64,000 bases of DNA from Pogona vitticeps (GCF_051106095.1 NC_135791.1:3736001-3800000), one strand, 5' to 3'; numbered from the stretch's first letter, positions 1-20,272 are shown. A program made the numbers and translations. The notes: a model not told the origin generated them from the letters alone.

Positions 1-9572
<9,572 letters not shown>

Positions 9573-10460
9573 GCAGTGATGCCACTTTTCTCCTTCCCCG
9601 AAAGGGCGGGTGCAACGACGTGCCAACTCCGGGCCATCTCTGATCAAGAGGACGATGCCTCCCCACCGCCATGACCACCACCTTGCGAGGATCGGGGGCG
9701 TGCCAGGAGCGAGGCTTGGGGGTGGGGAGTGGCTCAGTCCCACGGACTATCTCTTTCTTCTACCGCTCTCATGTTATGGTTCTGATTCTGATTATTTTTT
9801 TTTTAATATGCACCTTATCAGACGGAACCCTTAGCTCATCCCACGAGGCTCTATAATCACATAGTTATTTAACAGGCTGGGTACAGAGGGTGTGAATAAT
9901 GTACATAAACGTCAGTGTTAGCACGGGATTGCACAAGTAATCACCGTTGTGGTTTTGCGCCCCCCGCCACCCCCCCCAATTCACGTGTGTTCATGGGAGA
10001 CGCCTTTCGGTTTCGTTTTTTAAAAAAATTTCAGATGTCAGCTAGGTCAGGGCAGGGGGAGACTGTATTATTCCCTACACATGGTTGGGTTCTGGGTGCG
10101 AGTGTGTGTGCGAGTGTCTGATACAGCCAGTGGAAGAAGAAAAAAGTCTAGATCTCTTAATTTAAACTCTCACCCTGGGTCTCAGCCAAGATGCCTGCAA
10201 GAAAGGGTGTGTGTGTGAGAGAGAGTGTGTGCGAGTGAGTGAGTCTGTTGCACACACAGGGTTAGCCACTCAACAACTGCCGGTCTCCGAACACTGTGCT
10301 CTTTTTTTTGAGTGCTATTGTTTCTGCTTGTGTGTGTGTGTGTACGTGTGTGTGCGGGTGTGTTAGAATGGCTGGGACCAGGTTGCGCTCCGTGTCATTT
10401 GTTACAGTATTACGCATCTGAACAACGTTTTGTGGACAATAAAGTGGAGAAACGACAGCC
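9573..10460 (+). other. MAP7D1: MAP7D1 3' UTR
   Basis: The sequence between the TAA stop and the AATAAA at 10438 carries no splice sites or ORF of note. It has several GT-rich stretches (10080-10110, 10205-10250, 10329-10362) and ends in a GT-rich, T-rich stretch typical of a cleavage site. The extent is inferred from the first good polyadenylation signal. Confidence 0.75.
10438..10443 (+). terminator. MAP7D1: MAP7D1 polyadenylation signal AATAAA
   Basis: Canonical AATAAA about 870 bp after the stop codon, followed within 40 bp by GT/T-rich sequence (TGTCTTCTTGTGTGTT). It is the best candidate for the end of the MAP7D1 transcript. Confidence 0.75.
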
Positions 10461-10914
10461 GCCGTGTCTTCTTGTGTGTTCAAACGCTTAAACTAATGGC
10501 AAATGGTTTCTTAAAAGAAATTTTAAGAAAATACTTTGAGAGGACTACGGAGAAAGATAATGGGGATTTATTTATGTTGTCGCTGATCCCAAACTCCAGC
10601 TTAAAATATTCCCATCATGGCATCTATAATCATGCTTTCCTTTTCTTTTTTAGAAAGGGGGGGGGGGAGATCCCACAGGAACACAACATTTGAATTGTTC
10701 TCCCTTTTAAAAAATGTAGAAGGCCTCTGATTTTTTTTCCCTAAAGGTCTATCAAGTTCTATTGGACTTTCAGGGAGATGGGAAAACGTCAGGTTTTCTG
10801 ACCTCACGTTACCCTTTGAACTGTGTACAAGGACTGGTGTGGCTGTTTTTAACTTTGGCTCGTCTGTCCAGATTCCCGGGTTGCCAGCTATTTATAAGAC
10901 TTGACTCATATTTA

Positions 10915-11035
10915 TTTATTTAAAATATTTTACCCCACCTTTCTTCCAAAGCAGCTTACACGATTAAAAGACAACCTTTAAAGCTAGAAACAATGAGTAT
11001 ATAAAAGCGAATGACATCATGAAAAGACAGTGTTT
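10915..11035 (-). repeat. L2-like LINE 3' tail
   Basis: TATTTATTTATTTAAAATAT followed by TTTACCCCACCTTTCTTCC is the reverse complement of the usual GGGGTAAAATATTTAAATAA tail. It abuts the CR1 copy that starts at 11038. Confidence 0.6.
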
Positions 11036-11037
11036 AA

Positions 11038-11870
11038 GTCATAGAACCATTGAAGAAATGGAGTCGGAAGGGACCCTCTAAGGCCATCCAGTCCAACCCC
11101 CTGCTCAAGGCAGGAATCCACGTCAAAGCAGATCTAACGGAGGGTGTTCAAATTTTCTCTTGAAGGCCTCCAATGTTGGAGCGCTCACCGCCTCCCCCCG
11201 TTAGGCCATGAGTTCCATTGTCGTACTGCTCTAACAGTTAAGAAGTTTTTCCAGAGATTCAGCCTAAATCTGGCTTCCTGTCGCTTGGGCCCATGATGAC
11301 GTGTCCGACACTCTGGGACAATCGAGAACAGATCCTGCCCCTCCTCTCTAGGGCAGCTTTTCTAGTACAGTGGTGACCTGCTTGACGACGATAATCTGTT
11401 CCAGGAAAATCGCTGTTAAGCGATATCGTCGTCAAGCGGAAAAAAACCCCATTGGAATGCATTGAAAACCAGTCAATGTGTTCCAATGGGGGAAATACAT
11501 CATTGTCCGGCGAAGATTGCCCATAGAGAACCGCCAATCAGCTGTTCAAACTCGCTGTAATGCGAAGCTTCCCTCCGGAAAGCAACCATTTTGAGAAGGG
11601 AGGGAAGCCATTTTGCAGAGGGAAGCCATTTTGTGGAACTGGAAAAATCATTGTACAAACAGTTCATGAAGCAGGCTCCTAATCAACATAATGCGGATTT
11701 CCCCCATAGGAACCATCATTTTGCGATTGCAATAGCGATAGCAAAAATGTCATCATTAAGCGATTTCGACATCATGCGGGGTAAGTGTATAGTGGGGCAC
11801 CACTGTATTTGAAAAGGGCTTTCCCATTTCTCTCAAGGCTAAGCATGCCCAGTTCTTTCAGTCAATAAGT
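11038..11870 (-). repeat. CR1 LINE 3' region, split by a MITE
   Basis: The left part (11038-11367) carries, in reverse orientation, the CR1 end GGAAGGGACCCTCTAAGGCC and ATCCAGTCCAACCCCCTGCT, then CTCCAATGTTGGAGCGCTCA. The sequence resumes at 11806 with TTTGAAAAGGGCTTTCCCAT and AAGCATGCCCAGTTCTTTCA. The two halves are contiguous in CR1, so the MITE at 11368-11805 inserted into an existing CR1 copy. Confidence 0.75.
11368..11805. mobile_element. Tigger/pogo-like MITE, copy 1 (inside CR1)
   Basis: Flanked by TA on both sides, with ends CAGTGGTGACCTGCTTGACG and GTGGGGCACCACTG forming inverted repeats. Internally it carries CATTGGAATGCATTGAAAAC and three reverse-orientation GCCATTTT motifs. TA duplication and CAGTGG ends place it in the Tc1/mariner (pogo/Tigger-like) group. 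No transposase is present, so it is non-autonomous. Confidence 0.75.
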
Positions 11871-12059
11871 AAACAATTATACAAGTGAACCAAACAAATG
11901 CCACTCTTGGAAACGGCAACCAAAAGCAATCCTAAAAACACATTCAAAGCAGGAAGGCAGAACAATCCATTTAAATCATAGAACAATCCAGTTGGAGATG
12001 AATGTGTACACCTTTGAATCCACCCATAATAACCACTCCCATTTCAGGTAAGGAATCCC

Positions 12060-12260
12060 CATTCAGGCTACCGCCACCCAGTGCTCGTCCTCCTACCTTC
12101 TAAAGACACCTGGAAAGATAAGGCTGGGTCTCTCTCTCTTGCTCGCTCCACCTCGGTGCATCTGTCAGCCTTTGTTCTCCTGTAAACCACCCAGAGTAGA
12201 TTTATCTAGATGGGTGGTGTAATAGCCAAAAAAAATATATAAACAAACAAACAAACATTC
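12060..12260 (+). repeat. L2-like LINE 3' tail
   Basis: TGTAAACCACCCAGAGTAGA then GATGGGTGGTGTAATAG and AAATATATAAACAAACAAAC form the common squamate LINE tail (...taaaccgcccagag...ataaa). Confidence 0.6.
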
Positions 12261-12417
12261 CGGGAAGGCCATAATCATTGTTTCCATCCAGGGATGCTGG
12301 CAAATCCCGAGTCAGAGTGAGTCTTTGGAACCAAGTCCCTATTAAAAACAAGCTTTTTCGCCCAGGAAAAAAAAAGAGGGAGGGGTAGGTGGGTTCCAAG
12401 TCACGAGTCTGTGTCAT

Positions 12418-12418
<1 letters not shown>

Positions 12419-12486
<68 letters not shown>
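12419..12486. repeat. (CA)n microsatellite
   Basis: About 34 uninterrupted CA units. The long cysteine/valine reading frame across it is an artefact of the repeat. Confidence 0.97.
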
Positions 12487-12490
<4 letters not shown>

Positions 12491-14039
12491 ATCTGAGTCA
12501 AGTCACCGTTGCAACTGAAGTTTAACTTGACAGAATGTCCCATGACCCGCATCTCCCTGTTTACTTCTAGGTCTCACTAGTTACTGTTTCCCCCAAAACT
12601 GGGTTGTGCTTTCCACCCCACCAGCACAACACAACACAACACAACACACCAGGACTGAGAACTGAGCCAGTCTGATGGAGAATTAAGGGAAACTGGCAGG
12701 CTCAAAGAAACAAATAAAATAAAAATGGCTACAAAACCCGCAATGGGCGCCACTGGACGGGTGCCATTTTTATTTTCGTTTCCTTCATTCTGGCTCATGA
12801 CTCAGCAAAGGATCAGCACGGACAGGGGAAGAAGCAAAACTGATGGAAACCAAGCAGGCAAGAAGGTTAACAGGCTCCGCCTGTTTGTTTGATGTTGTGT
12901 GTTTTTTTAAAAATTGTGTTTCCACAGTATTTGTGCAACCTTTGGATTCCCGTCCGTGGGTTCAACGCCATGGCCAACTGGAAAAGGTTAGGTTTCGTTT
13001 CCACACCTTTCTGGGGAATCAAAAACTGAAAGGGAAGAAATCTACCAAGTAGGGAGGGACCCAGCGTCAGGCCCCCTTCCTATAGGTTGGCAAAGGCGGC
13101 TGATCGTTAATGGCCCTTGCCCCCCTTTCTGGTCTTAATTAATTAATTAATTAATTATACTTCCACCCCGCCCATCTAGACCAAAGGTCTACTCTAGAAA
13201 AGCAAGGCACCCCCGACTTCTCTTCCTGACTCCGCAGAACTTCTTCCGAGAGGAGGTAAGTTGGAACTTTCAGAAGAGGAAGCAATACGCGGGGGAGAAG
13301 TGCCTTCTTTGGGCTCCGGATCCCAGTATCCGCAGCTCACAGAGCAATTGCCGAAGCCGGCTGGAGAATCTGAGGGTCTGGAGCCCCCCAAGTTAGGACC
13401 TTCTCCATGCTCTGGAGAAGCATGAGATCCAAAGGATGGGTGCGTGGACACCTGGATGCCATGGGGCCGTGAGTGGGTGGGCTGAGCCATAGGCATGAGC
13501 GAGGGGAAACGCCAAATGATGTCTGGAGGCGCATAATGCCCAAAACAAATGCTTCCAAGCTCTGGGTGATTTTAATGCCTTTTTCTGAAGACCCATGAGG
13601 ATGAGGAAAGCAGGGACTGAAAACCCCCAGTTTTGGTTGGAAGCCATTGCTGCTATTCCAGAAGGGTTGTGGAAATGGCTTGCCAAGCCCTACATTCCTT
13701 TCGCCTGGAAAGTCAGAATGGGGGAAATGGGGAGGAACGAAGAGGAAGATATTCTTGGCTGGCTTTAGTTCCTCCTCTCCTCAAGAGCCCAGGAGAGACC
13801 CTTTGCCATCCGGTCTTGCTTGGAATGGAACGTGAAAAGGGTGCAGGGAAAATGAGGGCTACAGATGAGGAAAGGGTGCAATCAAATGGAGGGAAACGCA
13901 GGAAACGCGCACATCCGTTGCCCTGGAAAGGGTCCCTTCAAGTGACTCTTCTCTCAGCCAGGGAATTGCTCTGTCCCATCCTCAGAAAGGAGCAGCCCTA
14001 CAGCTGGAGCAAGAAACAGCCAGGCTTGGGCACGGATTA

Positions 14040-14277
14040 GGGCCAGGCTAGAGCAGAGGCTCCTGCCAACCTAGCTGTTCGAAAGCATGTAAAAATGCAG
14101 GTAGATAAATAGGTACCACCTCGGTGGGAAGGTCACGGCGTTCCGTGTCTAGTTGCTCTGGCCACATGACCACGGAAACTGTCTACAGAGAAACACTGGC
14201 TCTACGGCTTGGAAACGGGGATGAGCACCGCCCCCTAGAGTCAGACACGAATGGACTAAATGTCAAGGGGAACCTTT
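14040..14277 (+). mobile_element. Sauria SINE, 5'-truncated
   Basis: Contains CAACCTAGCTGTTCGAAAGC, ACCTCGGTGGGAAGGTCACG, GGCGTTCCGTGTCTAGTTG, GAGCACCGCCCCCTAGAGTC and the Bov-B-like 3' end ATGTCAAGGGGAACCTTTG. This is the squamate-specific Sauria SINE family, moved by Bov-B LINEs. The tRNA-like head is missing, unlike the full copy at 21500. Its 3' end stops about 60 bp upstream of the TATA box of the first ISG12 gene. Confidence 0.88.
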
Positions 14278-14337
14278 GAGCAGAATTCCCCATACATGGT
14301 GTGACGGCTGGGAAATCAGTCACGCCCCTCGGGGCCT

Positions 14338-14343
14338 TATAAA
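14338..14343 (+). promoter_or_regulatory. TATA box of first ISG12-family gene
   Basis: TATAAA in CCTTATAAATGG predicts a start near 14368. From there to the ATG at 14496 there is no earlier ATG, so an unspliced 5' exon 14368-14499 fits. An alternative is a spliced 5' exon using the acceptor ending at 14461 (CACCAACAG). The 60 bp between the SINE end and this TATA box hold no GAAANNGAAA element. Confidence 0.55.
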
Positions 14344-14495
14344 TGGTGGCTCTACTGCCATTTTCCTTCCAGTTCTTGGGTGGGGAAAATCAGTAAACAA
14401 GGGGAGTTATTCTCTCGCACTGGGAGGAAACATCTCACATTTTGAGTTCTTGCACCAACAGGTTCTGTGAGGCGTCGAATTCCAGCTGCTTAGCA

Positions 14496-16294
14496 ATGGG
14501 TAAGTTCCCTGTTTCAAGCCCTTCCTCTGGAATCAATACGTTTGTCCTCTCGGCCCCTTTTGGTGGATGTTCCTGATTTCCTCTGCAGTTCATCTCCTTT
14601 CCCACCAGTGGTAGGCAACGGCAGAGCACCAGGGGCCAAACTTTGTTTGCACTGCAAATCCCATCAGCCCCAGGAATCGAGCCAGTGGGGAGAGGACGGT
14701 GGGAGTTGCACTACAACCAAAACAGAACGATGGGAGTTGCAATACAACCGACACCCCCCGCTTCCACATTTCATTCTATGGTCTAGGTAGTGCTTTTACT
14801 TGAAAAAATGAACAGGTTGTAGATGTTTAAAGACTTAACCAGTTTGTTTCATTCACTGGCCTGTATATGGATACACATTGACCGCCCTCAGCACCGATCA
14901 GGTGAGGTTACATTTAAAAGAGCATTTTTGGAATGGAATGATCAAGTTGTTAATTACTTCAGCTGGAAGTCCTGGCCTGAGCAAGAGCTAAAAGGCAAGT
15001 GGACATGACTGTCATAAAAATATTTAGAGACGTTTCTGTGAGCGAGGGCTGAGCTTGTCCAAGGAGTCAAACGTTGTATATTTTACAATGCAGTGTGACT
15101 TGTCCATGTAGAGCCGTATGAAGCCTTGATCTCTGTTGAGCCCTGCAGAGAAGCACTGGAACTTCCTGCTAATTTTCTTTTGCCAATTAACAACAGAGAT
15201 CAAGGGGCTGTCTCTGGGAGGGGAAAGGGCAGACCGAATCATGGAGGCTTCATATTTGTTTCTTGAACGTCTCATTAACGCAATCCTCTCTTTTGTTAGC
15301 CAAAGTCCTGATCGGTGCCGCCATTGGCTTCGGTAAGTTGACTAATTTTACCTCTCAGCTAGAATGGGGAGACATTTTTTTTTGTAGAGGGCACCATTTT
15401 GAAGAATTGCATTATTAAGACGAATCCCATGATCTTTTGCCATTGATTGTGTGGAACGAGGTTTTGGGGAGATGACATCCAAAATAACTGGAAGCCCAAG
15501 GGGTTTCTTCCTTGTGACACTTCACAGGAAAAAAAAAAGAATTAGAAGACTCAATCCAAGTTGGTAAGCTAGAGAATCATGGATGTGGGCTAATGAGTCC
15601 ATGAGGTTTCAACCATTGCTGCCACGTTTTCTGTGGCCTGCTCTAGTGGGTGCTTTCTGACCCATGTCAACTCAATGAATCCTTGATCTTCCAAAGGTCC
15701 TGCCCTTATCAGACCCGCTCAGGTCTTGCACGACCCTGGCTTTCTTTATTTCATCAACCCGCCTCATGTTTCGGCTCCCTCTTTTCCTGCTGCTTTCCGC
15801 TTCTCCTGACCTTACTGTCTTTTCCAAAAGAATCTTGTCTTTTCATAATACGGCCCAAAGTCTAAACGCCTCCGATTGGCCATTTTAAAGCTTGGGAGGA
15901 GGCTTTGTTTGATCTGGAAGCGTGCAACTTAACATACACGTCTTGCTTCCCAGGAGGAGCAGCCATTGCGGTCCCACTGATGGTGGGAGCCATCGGCTTC
16001 ACTGCCGCAGGGATTGCGTCAGGATCCATCGCGGCCAACATGATGTCGGCTGCCGCCATTGCCAACGGTGGAGGCGTCGCTGCTGGGAGCATGGTCGCCG
16101 TCTTGCAATCCATCGGTGAGTCCTTTTTGCGATCCTTGGTGAGCCCAATTCTTGCCTCATTTGAAGATGCCCCTGAGGATCTAACATTACAGTCATGGTG
16201 GCCTCTGGTCCTCTTTCTTCCAGGCGTGGTTGGCCTTTCAGCAGGTACTAAAGCCGCACTCACAGGCCTGGGAGCTCTCGTGGCCCTGTTTTAG
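14496..16294 (+). CDS. ISG12-family interferon-inducible small membrane protein (IFI6/IFI27-like), gene 1
   Basis: Coding exons 14496-14499, 15300-15332, 15954-16115 and 16224-16294 join in phase 1 throughout and give 89 residues. The protein is almost wholly hydrophobic and small-residue rich: MAKVLIGAAIGFGGAAIAV, then GAIGFTAAGIASGSIAA, the family hallmark [15 protein letters not shown] (residues about 44-58) and LQSIGVVGL. ISG12 proteins (IFI6, IFI27, IFI27L) sit in ER or mitochondrial membranes, are induced by type I interferon, and affect apoptosis and antiviral defence. The four-residue-start exon design (ATG G then intron) is shared with the second copy downstream. No signal peptide is separable from the first membrane segment. 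I cannot choose between IFI6 and IFI27L orthology from sequence alone. Confidence 0.92.
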
Positions 16295-16483
16295 GGCCCA
16301 GCGGTACGCAAAAAAGCCTGTCCATCACCAGAATGGCTAAAGGATAACAATGTTGTGTTGCTGGAAATCGAGAGAAGCAAAGCAGAAAGCCAGCCATTTC
16401 TATACCAGTGCTTCCTTTTCCTTAGCAATAATCAAGCATGATCACATGCCTCTCTTTGTTCCGCTGAAATGTAGAAGAATCCC

Positions 16484-16572
16484 AATAAAATTTGCTTGTT
16501 TGTCTTGTTTTGATTTTGGCTGATGGTGCCGATACAAATCAATAAAGCTACTACCTTAAAAACGGCAATAAA
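16484..16572 (+). terminator. Cluster of three AATAAA signals, ISG12 gene 1
   Basis: AATAAA occurs at 16484, 16541 and 16567, 190-280 bp after the stop, each followed by T- or GT-rich sequence. The first is followed closely by TTTGCTTGTTTGTCTTGTTT and is the likeliest main site; the others may give alternative ends. Confidence 0.75.
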
Positions 16573-16639
16573 ACTTTTGGTCTTTGTATCATTTCAACCA
16601 GCAGTGCATTAAGAGCCAGATGACTTGTTATTTCTTCAT

Positions 16640-16960
16640 TGCTTACTTTTTTATTTATTAAACCCTTCTAGACAATGTCTACTCTGGGCGCCTCACAGCA
16701 ATTAGATTTAAAACAATTAAAATAACAACAACATCATAACAATAAAAGGTCACTCAAGATGAAGATTAAGAGAATAGATGAAGTGGTGCCCGGTGGGAAG
16801 GCCTGCCTGAACAGCCAGGTCTTAAGTTGGCTTTTGAAAATACCCAGTGAAGGGGCCAGACGGATCTTGGAGGGGAGATTATTCCAAAGACAAGGAAGCC
16901 ACCGCCAAGAAGGCCCAGTTTCTTGTTTTTTTTCTTTCCAGACCTCCCTCGGCATCAGGC
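16640..16960 (-). repeat. L2-like LINE 3' fragment with end of reverse transcriptase ORF
   Basis: On the minus strand a reading frame contains LWNNLPSKIRLAPSLGIFKS followed by LKTWLF, the usual C-terminal end of L2-type ORF2. It is followed by an untranslated tail ending in the reverse complement of TTTTTATTTATTAAACCC. A truncated insertion lying just beyond the 3' end of ISG12 gene 1. Confidence 0.7.
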
Positions 16961-18171
16961 TCCTCAGCCGCCTCTCCTGGCTAGAGCGAGTGATACGAGC
17001 AGATTCATTTGTTTTATTTATTTAGTGTCCATTGTAGGCCAACTTTCTCTTCTTCATCTTCATCATCATGGATGCTTATCACAGCATATCCCACCTACAG
17101 AACACCAAGCGCTTAAAGGGGAAGAACCATCCTGTCTGTTTTTTTGTGTTGGTCAAATTTTCGAAACAAAAAAACAGGCCGTGTGGTGCCCCCCCCCAAA
17201 AGCCAGAGCGAATGCAGATGCAGGCGATACTTTTATTCAGCCACTGGGGGGGGGGAAGGATATTGAGTGAATGGAGACAGAGATCTTTCAATGGTCATAT
17301 GTCCATTCCCATCAGGCCATTAAGAGTTTTGCCATGGTTGCGGTTCATGGTTGTTAACCATGCCAAGCCATTCTTGAATAGCGTGCAAACAGCTTGTGGG
17401 GATGGTGGTGGGGACTTCTCAAATAGCATCAATCATTCACTCACCCCCCCCAACAAAATGCAATTTAAAAAGAGCAGTAAGGCAAGGTCATAAAAACTGT
17501 AACAGACAGCAAATCGACAGAGGGATGAAAAGTCTGTGGAACCTGTTCGATGTCTCTGTGTTTTGTTTTGTTTTTCTATTAGGCTCGCTTGGGGTGTTTA
17601 GAAGGTGGTTGGGTTACATAACAGGGTTCGGGGGGTGACGTGTGTCCCAACAGCTTTTTATAAAAGTTTAGAATTGAGACATACAGTAGGACTGCCCCAC
17701 TATCCGCGGGATCAGTATCCGCTGATTCATTGATCTCCTACCTGAGAATAACTGAATAAAAATCCTCAGAAAAAAAAAGAGACATTTCCAGGATGTATTT
17801 CCCAGAATTGACCATTCAAAGGGAGGTCAGAGACCATACAAAAGATAGCGTTCCATATGTTCGCGTTTTCCCTCATCCGCGGTAAGGAGGGTTCGGTTAC
17901 CGCGGCTCTACTGTATATGCGTCTTCACAGGCGTGCAGTGGAAGAGGATGCAACGCGGAAAAAGCAAGCAGGGGCTCGGGCGGGATGAAAAGTTAAAAAA
18001 AATGAAAATAATCCGAGCTCCTGCCTCCCCCTGTGGGTGCTTTTGGCCTCTCACTCCTGGGATGGGGAAGCGCTGGTGCCAGGTGGAGCGAACCGGGGAG
18101 GAGGGCTTGGCTGGAGCGACGAAGCAGCACATCGCTGGGTTTCGAGTTCCTTTTCCTCCACATCTTCTCGG
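16961..18171. other. Spacer between the ISG12 genes
   Basis: Apart from the MITE at 17684 I see no gene. From about 17990 base composition becomes GC- and CpG-rich, leading into the promoter of the second ISG12 gene. ORFs across 17900-18540 on both strands look like by-products of this composition. Confidence 0.5.
17684..17913. mobile_element. MITE with CAGTAG/CTACTG ends (Tigger/MER2-like)
   Basis: Flanked by TA. The left end CAGTAGGACTGCCCCACTAT plus CCGCGGGATCAG and the right end CATCCGCGG...CGGCTCTACTG are inverted. The 'tatccgcggg' terminus resembles MER2/Tigger-type pogo elements of other vertebrates. 230 bp, non-coding. Confidence 0.65.
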
Positions 18172-18279
18172 GAAACCGAAACTGAAGAGCCTTTGCAGAA
18201 GAGCGCATCCTTCGCCGGTTGGCGGAGGCGGCTGCCTGTCACTGAGGCCCCGCCTTCCCGGAGGGTCTTCTATAAAAAG
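18172..18279 (+). promoter_or_regulatory. Interferon-responsive promoter of ISG12 gene 2 (ISRE + TATA)
   Basis: GAAACCGAAACT at 18172-18183 is a perfect match to the ISRE consensus GAAANNGAAACT bound by ISGF3 and IRFs. TATAAAAAG lies at 18271-18279, and the start of transcription is expected near 18300, just before a good splice donor at 18330. The surrounding 300 bp is CpG-rich (GGGCGCCGCGGCGGCCGC). This arrangement is that of vertebrate interferon-stimulated genes. Confidence 0.85.
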
Positions 18280-18299
18280 GGCGCCGCGGCGGCCGCTTT

Positions 18300-18329
18300 C
18301 CAGTCGCAGGTGCGGTCGACTTGGTGCAG
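18300..18329 (+). other. Non-coding exon 1 of ISG12 gene 2
   Basis: Predicted from the TATA box about 25 bp upstream and the strong donor GCAG|GTAAGG at 18329/18330. It would join the acceptor CTGTCCCACAG ending at 20211. The start is approximate. It contains no ATG. Confidence 0.65.
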
Positions 18330-18407
18330 GTAAGGGGCTGGCCGCGTGCAGGGCTGGAGGGATGCGCGGGCGGAGCGCCGCAGAGCCTGGAAAACTTACC
18401 TTTTTTT

Positions 18408-18422
18408 GGGGGGGGGGGGGGG
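18408..18422 (+). repeat. G15 homopolymer just inside intron 1 of ISG12 gene 2
   Basis: Fifteen consecutive G, about 80 bp after the exon 1 donor and preceded by T7. Many other G or C runs of 9-15 occur in the window (for example 34036, 38463, 53957). Run lengths may be affected by sequencing error. Confidence 0.8.
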
Positions 18423-19408
18423 AGACGACTACACCTCCCAGCATGCTGGCTGGGGATTTTGGCCTTTGTGGACCTAAAACGCAACTTTCCCAAAAACTCG
18501 GATGCCCTGATGCGGTTTTATTTGATGGCGCTGTTTGAAGCCAGAAAATGTAACTTTTCCAAGTTTGGGTGGATATGCAAGCTGTTTTGAGGGTGCTTCG
18601 GAAAGGGGGCGGGGAAGCACATTTTGCATGCAGCTCTGTGGCTGGATGATGATGATGATTGTTACTGTATTAGGAGGAGGAGGAGGAAATGGATGATAGG
18701 GTTAGAGTGAGGTGGGCTGCAGGGATCAAGGCGAGCATTTCCCCCCCCCCCATGTGCCATCCATGATGGGGGGGGGAGAGTTACCCCAGTTTGTATGTCA
18801 ACAGTAACAGGAAACCTGGGTGGAAAATGTTCGGTTTTGGAAACTGCAAGGAATCTGCCTTTTCCATGTTTTGCCCGCATAGCTGCTATTAGAAATTCTT
18901 AGGACCAGTGACTGCCTGCTGGATCAGGGCCATTTCCACCACCTGGCAGGCAAAACCAATGCTATTTTGATAGTAGCTGGATGGGAGATTGTTACGTTTT
19001 TCTTTAAAAAAAAAAAATGCCATCACCCTGCTTGATCCAGGAAAACTTCATAGCAGCTGTCCCCACCTTCTAATTCTCTTATAATAATCCTTCCCCCCCC
19101 CCTTTCTATGAAAAACAAGTGAACAAAGCTGTGGAGAAGGAACATTTGTGCCGTGATTTTCTGTCTTTAGCTCTAGATGTGACATCCTCATCATCCTCTT
19201 GAACTTCAATGCTGGAAAAGGATCCTATGGATCATCAGTGGGAATTTCCACCCTCCCTTAAAAAAATTACATCAATAAGCTGTTGCACAAAAAGCAGAAT
19301 TAGAGGCATGCTGAAAAAGGAAGCCATTTTGGAAAGCATTCTTTCAAAAAAAAATACTGAAAATTAAATTAATAAGAGTGTTCTCTTTCTCAACGAATCA
19401 TGTCAATA

Positions 19409-19818
19409 CAGTGGTGCCTCGCTTAACAATTGCTCCGCATTACAATGGAATTGCTGTATGACGATTGGAAAACGATGGTCTAAATAGGGTTTTTTCACTT
19501 TGCGATGATCGGTTCCCTGCTTTGGGAACTGATTCTTTGCAAAATGATGTTTTTTAACAGCTGATCGTGGTTTCAAAATGGCCACCGGGTGCTTAAAATG
19601 GCTCCCCACTGTGTTTAGGGACGGATTCCTCGCTATACAGGCAGTGAAAATGGTCGCCATATGGAGGATCTTCGCTGGATGGTGAGTTTTTACCCCATTG
19701 GAACGCATTGAATGGGTTTCAATACATTTCAATGGGGTTTTTAATTTTGTTTTACGATATTTTCGCTTAACAGTGAATTTCCTGGAACGGATTATCGTCG
19801 TTAAGCGAGGCACCACTG
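19409..19818. mobile_element. Tigger/pogo-like MITE, copy 2
   Basis: TA-flanked, ends CAGTGGTGCCTCGCTTAACA and GTTAAGCGAGGCACCACTG. Contains TTCAAAATGGCCACCGGGTG, CTTAAAATGGCTCCCC and GAAAATGGTCGCCATATGG. Lies in intron 1 of ISG12 gene 2. Confidence 0.85.
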
Positions 19819-20272
19819 TACAAATTTATTGTTTAAACGGTCCCAGTTTTTGATGGCAGTATCCTGCGCCATCTTCATCAGGAAAGGCAAAATATTAACT
19901 AGAAACAAAGCTAACCTTAAATCGCCTCAAAATGCAATCAAAACCAGCTGGGTAAACATCCAGACCAAGCTTGGTTAACCCAGCTGGTTTTGAAGATGGG
20001 ATATTGGCATCAAAAGGTAGGATTGTTTAAACGATCAACCTGTATTGATGCGACTGGAAACCCGTGACCGGTAGACGTGAATTCGTAAGAGCTGGGAGGG
20101 TGGAGCTTCCAGAAGGACCCCACGGTCCTGCATCCGTCCCCCTTGCGCTAAGTGCCCACATGATGGGATCCGTAGTCGGTTTCATCAAATAACGATCCGT
20201 CTGTCCCACAGACAGGACTCTAACCCACGAGAGAGAAAAGAAGGCTGAGACGCTAAGGACAGAAAACTAAGA

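Larger units (their letters stand above)
10461..14277. other. Intergenic region between MAP7D1 and the ISG12 pair
   Basis: I see no coding exon here. It holds an L2 tail, the split CR1, a Tigger-like MITE, a second L2 tail, a CA microsatellite, an (AATT)n-like tract at 13136-13157 leading into another L2-tail piece, and a SINE at the right end. The unique sequence at 13200-14040 shows no convincing splice-bounded ORF. Confidence 0.6.

Noticed and set aside
12202-12552. Minus-strand frame of 116 residues with a long Cys-Val repeat
   Set aside because: It is the translation of the (CA)n microsatellite and has no family resemblance.
12766-12780. TTTTCGTTTCC as a possible ISRE for ISG12 gene 1 (similar text near 12990)
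   Set aside because: The two TTTC halves are spaced by one base instead of two and lie 1.4-1.6 kb from the TATA box, so not counted as an ISRE.
15862-16263. Minus-strand frame of 133 residues over ISG12 gene 1
   Set aside because: Antisense shadow of the alanine/glycine-rich core exon; the same shadow appears at the second copy.
17908-18538. Long overlapping frames on both strands (178 and 201 residues)
   Set aside because: They overlap a CpG-rich promoter, show no conserved motif, and are explained by low stop frequency in GC-rich DNA.
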